NCBI RefSeq assembly: GCF_013337285.1
Contig: NZ_SUPW01000007.1
Span: forward strand, 186,001 to 250,000
Length of the DNA stretch: 64,000 nt
From: Agrobacterium tumefaciens
GTDB taxonomy: Bacteria; Pseudomonadota; Alphaproteobacteria; Rhizobiales; Rhizobiaceae
Reading direction: 5' to 3'
Positions within the stretch are counted from its first letter, which is position 1, and each line of letters begins with the position of its first letter. A program made the translations under genes and the position numbers. Below the pieces are notes generated by a model. The model was not told the origin of the DNA and made no database searches. It saw only the letters and a program-made list of their open reading frames with translations. Shown piece by piece: positions 27,290 through 36,071 of the stretch.

Positions 27290-27574
27290 ATGAAAACAAT
27301 CATCAACACCACCCTCGCCACAGCCCTCTTTCTCGCCTCTGCCGCCGGCGCCTTCGCGCAGGAATTCACCTCCGGCACGGTGAAGAAACTCGATACCAAG
27401 GCCAAAAAGGTCACGCTTATCCATGAGGAGCTGAAAAACCTGGAGATGCCGGCAATGACCATGGTCTTCGAGGTCAAGGACGAAGCCATGCTGGCGAAAT
27501 TGCAGGAAGGCGCCAAGGTGCAATTCGTCGCCGAACGGGTGAACGGCAAGCTGACCGTGACGCAGCTGAAATAA
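27290..27574 (+). CDS. CusF-like periplasmic copper-binding protein
   Basis: 94 residues: signal peptide MKTIINTTLATALFLASAAGAFA, then an OB-fold copper chaperone domain. Aligning by eye with E. coli CusF, the ligands His36, Met47 and Met49 are kept (H in LIHEEL; MPAMTM), but Trp44, which caps Cu(I) in CusF, is replaced by Met. It probably collects Cu(I) or Ag(I) in the periplasm for the neighbouring oxidase or efflux parts. AAGGAAAC stands before the ATG. Last gene of the operon; a strong hairpin follows. Confidence 0.82.
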   Translation: MKTIINTTLATALFLASAAGAFAQEFTSGTVKKLDTKAKKVTLIHEELKNLEMPAMTMVFEVKDEAMLAKLQEGAKVQFVAERVNGKLTVTQLK

Positions 27575-27600
27575 CAGCAGCGGAACCTGCAAGGACCAGC

Positions 27601-27635
27601 GCGCACCCCTATCGGCAAAACCGGTGGGGGTGCGC
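27601..27635. terminator. Long hairpin between convergent genes
   Basis: GCGCACCCCTATCGG and CCGGTGGGGGTGCGC pair over 15 bases (including G-T pairs) around a CAAAA loop. It lies between the converging copper operon and MFS gene and could stop transcription from both sides, although no T-run follows on either strand. Confidence 0.5.
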
Positions 27636-27654
27636 CTCATTCGCCTGCGACGCG

Positions 27655-29175
27655 CTAGTCGCAGGCGGGTTTTCGCACCGGGCCGAAGACCACGAAGCTG
27701 ATGGCGGCAAGCAGCCAGACGCTGATGCCAGCATACAGCATGACCAGACCGAAGCCATCCGCCAGCGCCTGATGGACGAGCACCTCCGATACGCCCTGCG
27801 CCGACGATCCGGCAGTTCCCGCAGCAACCTTTTCAGCGAGCAACTGCAACGTGTTCATATTCGTGCCGGACGGCAGGTTCGCCTGAAGCGAAGAGCGGAC
27901 GCCCTCAACCAGAATGAAGCCCATGATCGGAATGTTGATGGCGAGCGAGATCATGCGCGCACTCATGTCTATGCCCGATGCCATGCCGGAACGCGCCGGC
28001 GGCACCGCACCCGTGGTCGTGTTGGTAACCGGCGTATTGGTCAAGCCGAGCCCGATGCCGGAAAGAATGCAGCCGGGCAGCATGGTAAGCCAGTTCGCAT
28101 TTTCGATGCCGCTGCCCAATTTCATCAGCATGAAACCGAGACCGATGGTGAAAAGCCCGGCCGGTATGACAAGGCGTGGCTGATAACGCAGGGACAGACG
28201 CTCTGCCAGCGGCGGCATCACCAGCGCCGGCAGCGTGTAGGCAAGCAGGCCAAGACCGGCGGTGACGCTGTCATAACCGAGACCCGCCTGAAACCAGATC
28301 GGCAGATAGATCATGAAGGGCCAGAAGCTGATATTCATTGCCGCCGAGCCGATGATGGCCCCGGAAAACGGCCGGATGCGGAACACGGAAAAATCGAACA
28401 TCGGCCTTGGCGTGAGCTTTTCCACGATGAGAAACGCGATGAAGCTCGCGACGGACCCAGAAAGGATCAATAGCGCCGCCTGACTGGCAAAGCCGAGTTC
28501 AGGGCCTTGGGTGATAAAAAAGGCAAGGAGGAACACGGCCAGCGACAGCGTGGCGATACCGGCAAGATCAAGACGGGTCGCTTCCGGATCAAGCGATTCC
28601 CGCACGCCGCCCACCGCGAGCAGCAAGGTGCCCACGCTGAGCGCCACATGAACGAGGAACACCCATTCCCAGCTCCACAGCGCGACGATGGCCCCGCCGA
28701 TGATCGGGCCAAAGCCCAGCCCTACGCCGGAGACGATGCCCCACCAGCCGAATGCCATGCCGCGCTCGCCGGCCGTTCGGAACTGGTGCGACAGGATGGC
28801 GATCTGGCACACCAGCATCGCACCGCCGCTCAGTCCCTGAAGGAAACGTGCCGCGATCAGCACCACCACATTTTCCGTCATTCCACAGGCGAGAGATGAA
28901 AGCGCAAAAGCGGCAATGCTGGCAATGAAGACACGCTTGCGGCCGAAGCGGTCGGCCAGCGCACCTGTCGCCATCAACACCACCGTCACGCCGATCGTAT
29001 AGGCATTCATGATCCACTGAAGCTGCCGGAAATCCGCATGCAGCACCTGTTCGAGTGTCGGCAGGATTGCCGGAACGCTGGAGATCTCCAGTCCGAACAT
29101 CAGGGCGGAAAGACAGACGGCAGCCAGCGCCATGGCGCTTCTGCTGCCTGCTTGTTCGATAACGGCAAGGGTCAT
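27655..29175 (-). CDS. DHA2-family MFS drug exporter (EmrB/QacA type)
   Basis: 506 residues with 14 predicted membrane segments. Motif A is GALADRFGRKRVF, motif C is seen in GIVSGVGLGFGPIIGGAI, and the start (SALMFGLEISSVPAILPTLEQVL) is the D1 motif region of DHA2 transporters. Proton-driven export of drugs or other toxic organics is expected. It is divergent from a LysR-type gene with about 130 bases between starts, the usual regulator-exporter pairing. The substrate is unknown. Confidence 0.87.
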   Translation of the reverse strand: MTLAVIEQAGSRSAMALAAVCLSALMFGLEISSVPAILPTLEQVLHADFRQLQWIMNAYTIGVTVVLMATGALADRFGRKRVFIASIAAFALSSLACGMTENVVVLIAARFLQGLSGGAMLVCQIAILSHQFRTAGERGMAFGWWGIVSGVGLGFGPIIGGAIVALWSWEWVFLVHVALSVGTLLLAVGGVRESLDPEATRLDLAGIATLSLAVFLLAFFITQGPELGFASQAALLILSGSVASFIAFLIVEKLTPRPMFDFSVFRIRPFSGAIIGSAAMNISFWPFMIYLPIWFQAGLGYDSVTAGLGLLAYTLPALVMPPLAERLSLRYQPRLVIPAGLFTIGLGFMLMKLGSGIENANWLTMLPGCILSGIGLGLTNTPVTNTTTGAVPPARSGMASGIDMSARMISLAINIPIMGFILVEGVRSSLQANLPSGTNMNTLQLLAEKVAAGTAGSSAQGVSEVLVHQALADGFGLVMLYAGISVWLLAAISFVVFGPVRKPACD

Positions 29176-29308
29176 TCTTCAGCCTTTCAAGGGTCGGATC
29201 GCCAAAGCGAAATCCGGTCTGCGAGATTAGGCGCAACCTAGCCAAAGCTTGACCATAACTGAATTGGATGATTGGCTATTTCAGAGACAACAAATTGGAA
29301 TTACCGAT

Positions 29309-30163
29309 ATGCGCACGCTGGATGTGGATGCCGTCGAGGCTTTTGTCACCATCGCCGATATGCAGAGCTTTACCCACGCTGCCGAAGCGCTGGGAACCAC
29401 ACAAGGCGCCATCAGCGTCAAGCTCAAACGGCTGGAAGACCGGCTCGGCCAACGGCTGCTCGAACGCACGCCTCGTTCGGTGCGGCTGTCGGCGCAAGGT
29501 GCGGTATTTCTCGCCCCCGCCCGCGAATTCCTCGCCGCGCATGATCGTGCCCTCGCCGGCCTTTCATCTCCGCGTCGCCGCTTCGGCCTTGGCATTGCCG
29601 CCCATGTTGCCGGGCCAGAGGTGCCGACCCTTCTGGCGCGGCTCAATGCCCATGATCCCGGACTGACGATTGAAGTGCGCATGGACAATTCCCGTGTGCT
29701 GCTGGACGCCTTCGACCGTGGCGAAATCGACGCCGCGATCATCCGGCGTGAAGACGACCGGCGCGACGGCGAGGTACTGGGACCGGAGCATTTCGGCTGG
29801 TACGCCGCTCCGCAATTCGAACACCGTCAGGGTGAACCCCTGCGACTGGCAGCACTTTCACCCGCCTGCGGCGTGCGCGACATCGCCGCCCGCGCGCTGG
29901 ATTCGGCCGCCATCGCCTGGACGGAGGTGTTTCTTGGCGGCACCTCGTCGATGGTTACGGCCGCGGTCTCGGCCGGTCTTGCCATTTCCGCCTTTTCCTG
30001 CCGTCTTGCACCGCCCGGCACGATCGAGGTCAGCCAGCGCTTCGGCCTGCCGTCTCTGCCCTCCACCGAGGTCGTGATGTTCTCCACCCTCACCGACAGC
30101 AGATCCCGCGAGGCGCTGCGCACGCTTGCCGCCGCATTCCGGGAGCATCGGCCGGGGTCGTAA
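29309..30163 (+). CDS. LysR-family transcriptional regulator
   Basis: 284 residues from the ATG at 29309; the frame is open 20 codons further, but MRTLDVDAVEAFVTIAD is the normal LysR beginning. The winged helix-turn-helix (about 1-60) has SFTHAAEALGTTQGAISVKLKRLEDRLG, and the effector-binding domain (about 85-280) follows. It is divergent from the MFS exporter, which it probably controls. The FAD monooxygenase downstream on the same strand could be a second target. Confidence 0.85.
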   Translation: MRTLDVDAVEAFVTIADMQSFTHAAEALGTTQGAISVKLKRLEDRLGQRLLERTPRSVRLSAQGAVFLAPAREFLAAHDRALAGLSSPRRRFGLGIAAHVAGPEVPTLLARLNAHDPGLTIEVRMDNSRVLLDAFDRGEIDAAIIRREDDRRDGEVLGPEHFGWYAAPQFEHRQGEPLRLAALSPACGVRDIAARALDSAAIAWTEVFLGGTSSMVTAAVSAGLAISAFSCRLAPPGTIEVSQRFGLPSLPSTEVVMFSTLTDSRSREALRTLAAAFREHRPGS

Positions 30164-30416
30164 GGAATGAGAATTGCCGGACAGACGGGACGCTGGATTT
30201 GCCTTGCCGACCCACCGTTCCGGCGTTATAGAAGAAATGTCGAAAAAGGCACGACTTGGTGTGGTCTAGCCCAAGTCCTTTCGGAAACGAAAGCTCTGTC
30301 CATGCCCCGCGCATGAGTCCCACGACGAACAACGACGCTTTCAAGGCGTCCAATTGTTCGTCCGTGTGGTTGTCAAAACGACGAGCCGCTCCGGTCGAAC
30401 GACCAAGGAGCATATC

Positions 30417-31955
30417 ATGTCAAATACCCCTCATATTTACGATGTCGTGATTGCCGGCGCCGGTCCCGTTGGGCTGTTTCTGGCCTGTGAGTTGCGGCTG
30501 GCAAAGCTCTCGGTGCTGGTCCTTGAGCAGGCCAGCGACCCTTCCTCGCCGCTCAAAAAACTTCCCTTCGGCATGCGCGGTCTTTCCGCACCCACCGTCG
30601 AAAGTTTCCATCGCCGGGGCCTGCTGGAGGACATAGCCGAAAATCAGCCGAAGAAAGAACAGCCAGACGGCAGCCATGGACTGACCGCGCACTGGATGCA
30701 CCAGCAGCGCCGGCCAGGCGGCCATTTCGCCGGTATCCAGTTCTTCCACGACAATATCGATGCGTCGAAGTGGACCTATCGCCTGCCGGATTCGACGCCG
30801 GTTACCTTGGCCTCCAGCATGGAAGAGATCGAAGCCGTTCTGGAGAAACGCGCAACCGCCATGGGGGCCGAAATCAGGCGGGGCGCCGGCGTTGATGGTT
30901 TCGAACAGTCGGATGAGGCCGTGACCATTCGCGCCGGTGGCCAGATATTTCACGCACGGTGGCTCGTTGGCTGCGATGGCGGCCGCAGCACGGTGCGCAA
31001 GGCGGCCGGTTTCGATTTCGTCGGCACCGATCCCGAATTTACCGGCTATTCCGTTGAGATCGAAATGGCGGACCCTGAAAAACTCGCTCCGGGCCGCCAC
31101 TACACGTCGACCGGCATGTATACCTATCAAAAGCCCGGAACGATCGCGATGGTCGATTTCGACGGCGGCCGGTTTCACCGAACCCAGCCGATGACAACGG
31201 AGCATGTGCAGACTGTCCTGCGGCATGTCTCCGGTACCGACGTCACGGTTACTGGCCTCAGACTTGCAACGACATGGACGGATCGCGCCTATCAGGCCAC
31301 GACCTATCGCAACGGCCGGATATTGCTGGCAGGCGATGCCGCGCATATCCACTCCCCGCTTGGCGGACAGGGACTTAATCTCGGGCTTGGCGATGCGATC
31401 AATCTTGGCTGGAAACTTGCAGCGACGATCCGTGGCGATGCGCCGGACGGATTGCTGGACACCTATACCAGCGAGCGGCACCCGGTGGGTGCACAGGTCC
31501 TCGACTGGTCGCGCGCCCAGGTCGCTCTCATGCGCCCAAGCCGGAGCACGAGGGCGCTGGAGGCCATCATCCGCGACCTCATCGAGACCCGCGATGGTGC
31601 GACATATTTCGCCGAGCGCGTATGGGGTGTTTCCCTTCGTTATGAGCTTGGCGACCAACACCCACTTTTCGGCCGCAGCGTTCCGGATTTCGTACTGACC
31701 GATGGAAGGAAGACCGGCGAACTTCTGAGAGAGGGAAAAGCTCTGCTGTTGGACTTTGGCGCGAATGCATCGCTCGAAGCGTTGACTGGCCGCTGGAACG
31801 GGCGGGTTTCCTATGTCGCAGGCAACGCCATGGATGAGCTCGGATTGAGCGCCTTGCTGATACGTCCCGATGGCATCGTCGCCTGGGCCACGGAGTCCCT
31901 TCCTGACAGGGAGAAACTTATAGAAGCCGCTGACAGATGGTTCGGCGCGGCTTAA
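30417..31955 (+). CDS. FAD-dependent aromatic-type monooxygenase
   Basis: 512 residues from the ATG at 30417, preceded by AAGGAG. Motifs of the PHBH/TfdB class are complete: GAGPVGLFLACEL (dinucleotide fold), DG near GCDGGRSTVRKAAGFDF, and LLAGDAAHIHSPLGGQGLNLGLGDA. The C-terminal 120 residues resemble the thioredoxin-like tail of these hydroxylases. The reaction is NAD(P)H-dependent hydroxylation of an aromatic or polyketide-like substrate; related enzymes (RdmE, TetX-like) inactivate antibiotics. With a drug exporter and LysR regulator next to it, a role against a toxic aromatic is plausible but not shown. The 250 bases before it hold no gene I can support. Confidence 0.85.
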   Translation: MSNTPHIYDVVIAGAGPVGLFLACELRLAKLSVLVLEQASDPSSPLKKLPFGMRGLSAPTVESFHRRGLLEDIAENQPKKEQPDGSHGLTAHWMHQQRRPGGHFAGIQFFHDNIDASKWTYRLPDSTPVTLASSMEEIEAVLEKRATAMGAEIRRGAGVDGFEQSDEAVTIRAGGQIFHARWLVGCDGGRSTVRKAAGFDFVGTDPEFTGYSVEIEMADPEKLAPGRHYTSTGMYTYQKPGTIAMVDFDGGRFHRTQPMTTEHVQTVLRHVSGTDVTVTGLRLATTWTDRAYQATTYRNGRILLAGDAAHIHSPLGGQGLNLGLGDAINLGWKLAATIRGDAPDGLLDTYTSERHPVGAQVLDWSRAQVALMRPSRSTRALEAIIRDLIETRDGATYFAERVWGVSLRYELGDQHPLFGRSVPDFVLTDGRKTGELLREGKALLLDFGANASLEALTGRWNGRVSYVAGNAMDELGLSALLIRPDGIVAWATESLPDREKLIEAADRWFGAA

Positions 31956-32047
31956 AGTACAGCTGAAGCGGGAAATCAGCTTATGTCAGGTTGAAAAATT
32001 CGCACTACCTCCTTGAAAGCACCAATGAAGTGCTTTATCTATTTCGC

Positions 32048-33160
32048 ATGAGCACGAAACTTTTGTCCAACGTCGTTCTGGCACTCAATCTTTCGAAGGA
32101 AGACCGGTCTTCCCTCGAAGAAACGCTGCTTGCCTATCGGCGTGCGATGGCGATCCTCGATCAGACCGAAGGCGCCAACCTCGTAGCGCTGCATGCGGCC
32201 GCCTACGAGGAAATCAGGGTCAAGACAGGTCTTCCCTCCCGCATGGTGACGCTGGCTTTACGCGACCACAGCCAGCGTGATCCGCAGGAACCGGTGCGCG
32301 ACATCCCGCTCGACAGCAAGCTGTTTTCGGTGAAGGGGCCGGACAGCCTCAGCATCGCCACCCTCTCGGGCCGCATCGTCGTGCCCTATACCGTTCGTGG
32401 CTATCACGACGGCTGGAATGACTTTTCAGAAGCGCGTCTCGTTTTTGAAGGCGAAACCATCAGCATCCATGCCGGCATAAAAACCGGCTTCCAACCGAAC
32501 AGGGAGGCTTCGATGAACAATGAAGGTATTCTCGGGCGGCTCGGGCGTGTCATCGCCGGTGTCATGAACAACGCCGTCGATGCGGCGGAGGCATCCAATC
32601 CGGTTGCCGTCGCGCAGCAGGCGGTGCGGGAAATTGCAAAGATCGCCGAGGAAGCCCGCTCCGCCCTCGGCGTGGCGGTTGCCGCAGGCCATCGTCTGAA
32701 GGCCAAAGCCGCCGATCTCGATGAGGAAATTCAGGACCTCGACGACAAGATCAGGATCGGGCTGGAGAACGGTCGCGAGGATCTGGCCCGAGCCGCAACC
32801 GGGTTGCAGATCGATCTGGAAGCGCAGCGTGAAGCGCTGAACAAGGCGATCCTTGAGAATGCCGCCGAAATTGCCGAAGCGGAAACAACCTTGCGCAGCA
32901 TCGCTTCCGCAAAAGCGGATGCGCAAAAGCGGCTCGAAGACGCCAAGCGCGCCGAACGCGCCACACCGGCGGCGGTCGATGCAACCCCGTCGCAGCGCAA
33001 TGATCGGCGCCTGGCCGAAGCGCTCGAAGCCATCGAAAGGGTGACCGGCACCCCCGCCAAGCCAAATACCGGAGCAGCGGAGGTGGAAGAACTTGGTCGC
33101 ATGCAGCGCCAGAGCGCCATCGAAGCACGGCTCAAGGCTTTCCGTGAGGGACAACGCTGA
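32048..33160 (+). CDS. TnpB-like N-terminal domain fused to a PspA/IM30-like coiled coil
   Basis: 370 residues from ATG 32048; TTG 31991 is possible. Residues 1-150 resemble the wedge/recognition front half of TnpB (IS605 OrfB): LSKEDRSSLEETLLAYRRAM, LHAAAYEEIRVKTGLPSRM, then a beta segment SLSIATLSGRIVVPYTV and ARLVFEGETISIHAGI. No RuvC nuclease or zinc ribbon follows. Residues 156-310 instead read like PspA/IM30: GILGRLGRVIAGVMNNAVDAAE and a long coiled coil with NGREDLARAAT, close to the REDLARAAL of PspA. The tail (310-370) is charged. PspA proteins coat and repair stressed membranes. It overlaps the YqiJ-like gene by one base and leads a flotillin operon. AGGGAGG plus ATG 32513 may also give a PspA-only product of 215 residues. 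Confidence 0.72.
   Translation: MSTKLLSNVVLALNLSKEDRSSLEETLLAYRRAMAILDQTEGANLVALHAAAYEEIRVKTGLPSRMVTLALRDHSQRDPQEPVRDIPLDSKLFSVKGPDSLSIATLSGRIVVPYTVRGYHDGWNDFSEARLVFEGETISIHAGIKTGFQPNREASMNNEGILGRLGRVIAGVMNNAVDAAEASNPVAVAQQAVREIAKIAEEARSALGVAVAAGHRLKAKAADLDEEIQDLDDKIRIGLENGREDLARAATGLQIDLEAQREALNKAILENAAEIAEAETTLRSIASAKADAQKRLEDAKRAERATPAAVDATPSQRNDRRLAEALEAIERVTGTPAKPNTGAAEVEELGRMQRQSAIEARLKAFREGQR
32501..32515 (+). promoter_or_regulatory. Strong internal ribosome binding site and start at the PspA part
   Basis: AGGGAGG at 32501-32507 stands five bases before ATG 32513, in frame with the longer gene and exactly where the PspA-like part begins (MNNEGILGRL). It is a better initiation signal than either start proposed for the long form, so a separate short product is likely. 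Confidence 0.6.
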
Positions 33161-33819
33161 TGGAGGGCATTGTCCAGCCAGGCACAGCGCCCTTCTGGAT
33201 CGCCCTCTTGACGGTCGCCGGCCTTGGCATCGTTGAACTCGTCTCGGTCCTGCTCGGCGTGTCGGCCTCGGGACTGCTGGACGACAGTTTCAGCCACCAT
33301 GCGCCGGGCGATACCGAAGCTGGATTACTTGGCAGCTGGATGTCCTGGCTCAATGCCGGCGGCGTGCCGCTTCTGGTTCTCGCGGTCATTCTGCTTTCGG
33401 CCTTTTCCGTCACCGGTTTCTTCATTCAGGGGCTGGCTTCCGCAACACTTCTCGGGCCATTGCCGCTTTCCGTGGCCGTGACCGGCGCCATTGCCGCCGC
33501 CATTCCGGCCACGCGGTCGCTTAGCCGTGCGGTTGCGAAGATCATTCCGCGCGATGAAACCAACGCGCTCGAGCAGGCCGACTTTCTGGGGCTTGTCGGC
33601 ACGGTCACCATCGGGCCTCTCGATCAGGGCAAGCCCGGCACCGTGCGGGTCAAGGACCGGCATGACAATATTCACTTCCTGCGCGCACAGGCCGCATCCG
33701 GTCACACGATCGATACGGGTGCGCAGGTACTGATCGTCGATGGGGCGGATGGCCTTTTCCAGGCCATCCCCGCACCGCCGGATCTGGAAATTAATAATAG
33801 CGGGCACAACAGGGGTTAA
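33160..33819 (+). CDS. yqiJ: YqiJ-like membrane protein with OB-fold tail
   Basis: 219 residues. Three membrane segments at about 8-32, 68-92 and 98-120 are followed by PRDETNALEQADFLGLVGTVTIGPLDQGKPGTVRVKD, an NfeD-like OB fold in the cytoplasm (about 140-215). Layout and motifs follow E. coli YqiJ, which is paired with the flotillin YqiK. The ATG overlaps the stop of the PspA-like gene by one base (TGATG), and the flotillin gene starts six bases after it, so the three proteins probably act together at the membrane. Confidence 0.82.
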   Translation: MEGIVQPGTAPFWIALLTVAGLGIVELVSVLLGVSASGLLDDSFSHHAPGDTEAGLLGSWMSWLNAGGVPLLVLAVILLSAFSVTGFFIQGLASATLLGPLPLSVAVTGAIAAAIPATRSLSRAVAKIIPRDETNALEQADFLGLVGTVTIGPLDQGKPGTVRVKDRHDNIHFLRAQAASGHTIDTGAQVLIVDGADGLFQAIPAPPDLEINNSGHNRG

Positions 33820-33825
33820 CTCACC

Positions 33826-35517
33826 ATGGACTTCTTTTCTTTGAGCCTGATTGCCGGGGTCATCGTCACAGCAATCGTCGTCATCGGCATCATCATGGCA
33901 TCGCTTTATACGCGTTCGACGCGCGATAAAGCCTATGTCAGAACCGGCCTTGGCGGCAAAAAAGTCGTTCTCGACGGCGGCGCGATCATTCTGCCGATCT
34001 TCCATTCCTATTCCTGGGTCTCGCTCAGCACATTGCGGCTGGAGGTGAAGAGGTCCGAATTTGAATCGTTGATCACCAAGGATCGCATGCGCGCCGATAT
34101 CACCGCCGAATTTTACGTGCGCGTGAAGCCGGACGCCGAAAATATCGCACTCGCTGCCCAGACACTCGGCGACCGGACAAATGATGCCGATGCGCTGAAA
34201 TCCCTAGTCGAAGCGAAATTTGTCGACGGTTTGCGCTCGGTTGCCGCAACCATGTCGCTGCGCGACCTGCAGGAACAGCGCGCCGAATTCGTCAAATCCG
34301 TGCAGGCGGCCGTCGCGCATGACCTGCAATCCAACGGTCTGGAACTGGAATCGGTGTCGCTGACGCGGCTCGACCAGACCGACATCAAGCATTTCAACCC
34401 CAACAACACCTTCGATGCCGAAGGCCTGACGGCACTGACGCGGATCACCGAGGAGCGCAAACGCGAACGCAACCAGATCGTCCGCGACAACGAAGTCGAG
34501 ATCGCCACCAAGGACCGCGAAGCCGTTCTGCGTCGCCTGACCATCGAGCGCGAACAGCGCGATGCGGAACTGACGCAGGAACGCGATATCGCCAACAAAA
34601 CTGCGGAAACCCGGGCAGAGGCAGCACGCGCCGAACAGGCGGCACGCCTGAACGAGGAAACCGCCAAGCTCGATACCGAACGCGGCATTGCCGAGCGGGA
34701 TGCGGAAGCCCGTCAAGCGCGCGAGACCGCCCGCATCGAGGCCGAGCGCGGCATTGCCGAGCGCGAAGCTGAAGCCCGCAAGATCACCGAAACCGCCCGG
34801 ATCGAAGCGGCAATCGCCGTTGCCCAGAAGGTGGAGCAGGAACAGGCTGCACGTGCCAAGGCGGATGAAGCCAAGGCAGCGGCCATTACCGCCGAAGAGC
34901 AGGTGGCAACCGCCCGCGAAGTGGAAATCGCCGAACGCGCCAAACGCATCGCCGTGATCGACGCCCGCAAGGCTGCCGAACAGGAAGCGACGGCGATCAC
35001 CGTGAAGGCGGAAGCCGAGCGCGAAGCTGCGGAGAACCTCGCCGCCGCCGCAAAGATCGGTGCCGACGCCGAGGCACAGGCCGCAAAAATCCGCGCCGAA
35101 GGCATCATCGCGCTTGGCGATGCGGAAGCGCAGGCGGAGCGGGCGAAGAACGATGCACGCAACGCACTTTCCGGCGACATCATCGAATTCGAACTTGCCC
35201 GCGCAAGGATCGCCATCATCCCCGAGGCGCTGGCCGAGGCGATGAAACCCATCGAGAAGATTTCCGACATCCGCATCTTCAGCGCCGGCAATCTGGCCGG
35301 TGCGCTCGGCGGCGGCAGCGACGGCCAAAGCGGCAATGGCCTGGGCGATCTTTCAAGCCAGCTGCTGAGCTTTACTGCGCAGAAGCCGGTTCTAGACGAA
35401 ATCCTTGCACAGGCAGGCTTCAAGGGGGCGGACCCGACACAGGCCCTTCTCGCAGCTTCGATCACGAATGGCACGGGCCGGCCAACGTCGGAAAAACAGC
35501 CACGTAAGGAGACGTAA
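33826..35517 (+). CDS. yqiK: Flotillin (YqiK family)
   Basis: 563 residues. One N-terminal membrane anchor (about 6-28) is followed by an SPFH/band 7 domain (about 35-200, with YVRTGLGGKKVVLDGGAIILPIFHSY) and a very long Ala/Glu/Arg-rich coiled coil (about 205-470) built of near-repeats such as ERGIAERDAEARQARETARIEAERGIAERE. The C-terminus has a Gly/Ser hinge (GALGGGSDGQSGNG). Flotillins scaffold membrane microdomains; YqiK-type members go with YqiJ. The repeats at DNA level could favour length variation. A terminator follows at 35565. Confidence 0.9.
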   Translation: MDFFSLSLIAGVIVTAIVVIGIIMASLYTRSTRDKAYVRTGLGGKKVVLDGGAIILPIFHSYSWVSLSTLRLEVKRSEFESLITKDRMRADITAEFYVRVKPDAENIALAAQTLGDRTNDADALKSLVEAKFVDGLRSVAATMSLRDLQEQRAEFVKSVQAAVAHDLQSNGLELESVSLTRLDQTDIKHFNPNNTFDAEGLTALTRITEERKRERNQIVRDNEVEIATKDREAVLRRLTIEREQRDAELTQERDIANKTAETRAEAARAEQAARLNEETAKLDTERGIAERDAEARQARETARIEAERGIAEREAEARKITETARIEAAIAVAQKVEQEQAARAKADEAKAAAITAEEQVATAREVEIAERAKRIAVIDARKAAEQEATAITVKAEAEREAAENLAAAAKIGADAEAQAAKIRAEGIIALGDAEAQAERAKNDARNALSGDIIEFELARARIAIIPEALAEAMKPIEKISDIRIFSAGNLAGALGGGSDGQSGNGLGDLSSQLLSFTAQKPVLDEILAQAGFKGADPTQALLAASITNGTGRPTSEKQPRKET

Positions 35518-35564
35518 GGAGGCCCCGGCACTCCTTCCGGCCGGCACTCCCGGCAACGACATCA

Positions 35565-35597
35565 AGCGCGGTCAATCTGACGATGGCCGCGCTTTTT
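35565..35597 (+). terminator. Rho-independent terminator of the flotillin operon
   Basis: AGCGCGGTCA (35565-35574) and TGGCCGCGCT (35584-35593) pair with one mismatch, followed by TTTTT. Confidence 0.7.
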
Positions 35598-35676
35598 CTG
35601 TTCTAGAGACACTCTCCGCGAGCCTGCCATGCGCATCGAAAGGGATGCGCATTAATCTTCCGGTGTTCGCTATTAA

Positions 35677-35775
35677 TTAGCCGGCATTCAATTCACCCCG
35701 AGCAGTTTTCCGTGCCTGCAGTCCGACGATGAGTGCAGTACTCAATCCCACCAGCGGCGCAGTCACCTGCCACAT
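35677..35775 (-). CDS. Very short membrane peptide coupled to mrpF
   Basis: A 32-residue open frame (MWQVTAPLVGLSTALIVGL, then QARKTARGELNAG). Its ATG overlaps the mrpF stop by one base (TGATG), a coupling geometry often found for real genes. It would make one short hydrophobic helix with a basic tail. I do not recognise it; it may be a small subunit, or the remains of a following Mrp gene (MrpG) that has otherwise been lost. Confidence 0.4.
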   Translation of the reverse strand: MWQVTAPLVGLSTALIVGLQARKTARGELNAG

Positions 35776-36068
35776 CACTCAATCACCTCACCTCGCATCA
35801 GAAACTTCGCAAGCGCGACGGTCGAAACGAAGCCGAGAATTGCGAGTATCAGAATGAAAGGAAGATAAAGGGCGTTTCCGGTTTTGATCGCCAGCACCAG
35901 CGCCTGCAATATTCCAATATTGTAGATCGTATCGATCGCCATGACACGATCCTGTGCCCTCGGCCCCTTGATCAGGCGATATGCGGCGAATGCCATGGCA
36001 AGCAGAAGCATCCCCTGGGCAAGGGTGGTGGACCAGTAAATAATATCTGCGATCAACATCAACGGCAC
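35775..36068 (-). CDS. mrpF: MrpF/MnhF-type cation antiporter subunit, stand-alone
   Basis: 97 residues from GTG 36068, or 94 from ATG 36059. Three membrane segments and the family core AYRLIKGPRAQDRVMAIDTIYNIG, then YLPFILILAILGFVSTVALAKFL, match MrpF/PhaF. In full Mrp systems this subunit works with six others in Na+(K+)/H+ exchange, yet no other Mrp subunit is visible on either side; only a 32-residue frame follows. The transcript begins with a two-hairpin ACGR element (36158-36203) that fits a guanidine-II riboswitch, so expression may respond to guanidinium. A 19-codon open frame ends three bases before the GTG. Confidence 0.75.
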   Translation of the reverse strand: MPLMLIADIIYWSTTLAQGMLLLAMAFAAYRLIKGPRAQDRVMAIDTIYNIGILQALVLAIKTGNALYLPFILILAILGFVSTVALAKFLMRGEVIE

Positions 36069-36071
36069 CGT

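Noticed and set aside
34204..35328. 374-residue minus-strand frame rich in Gly, Leu and Phe
   Set aside because: It mirrors the Ala/Glu coiled-coil codons of flotillin.
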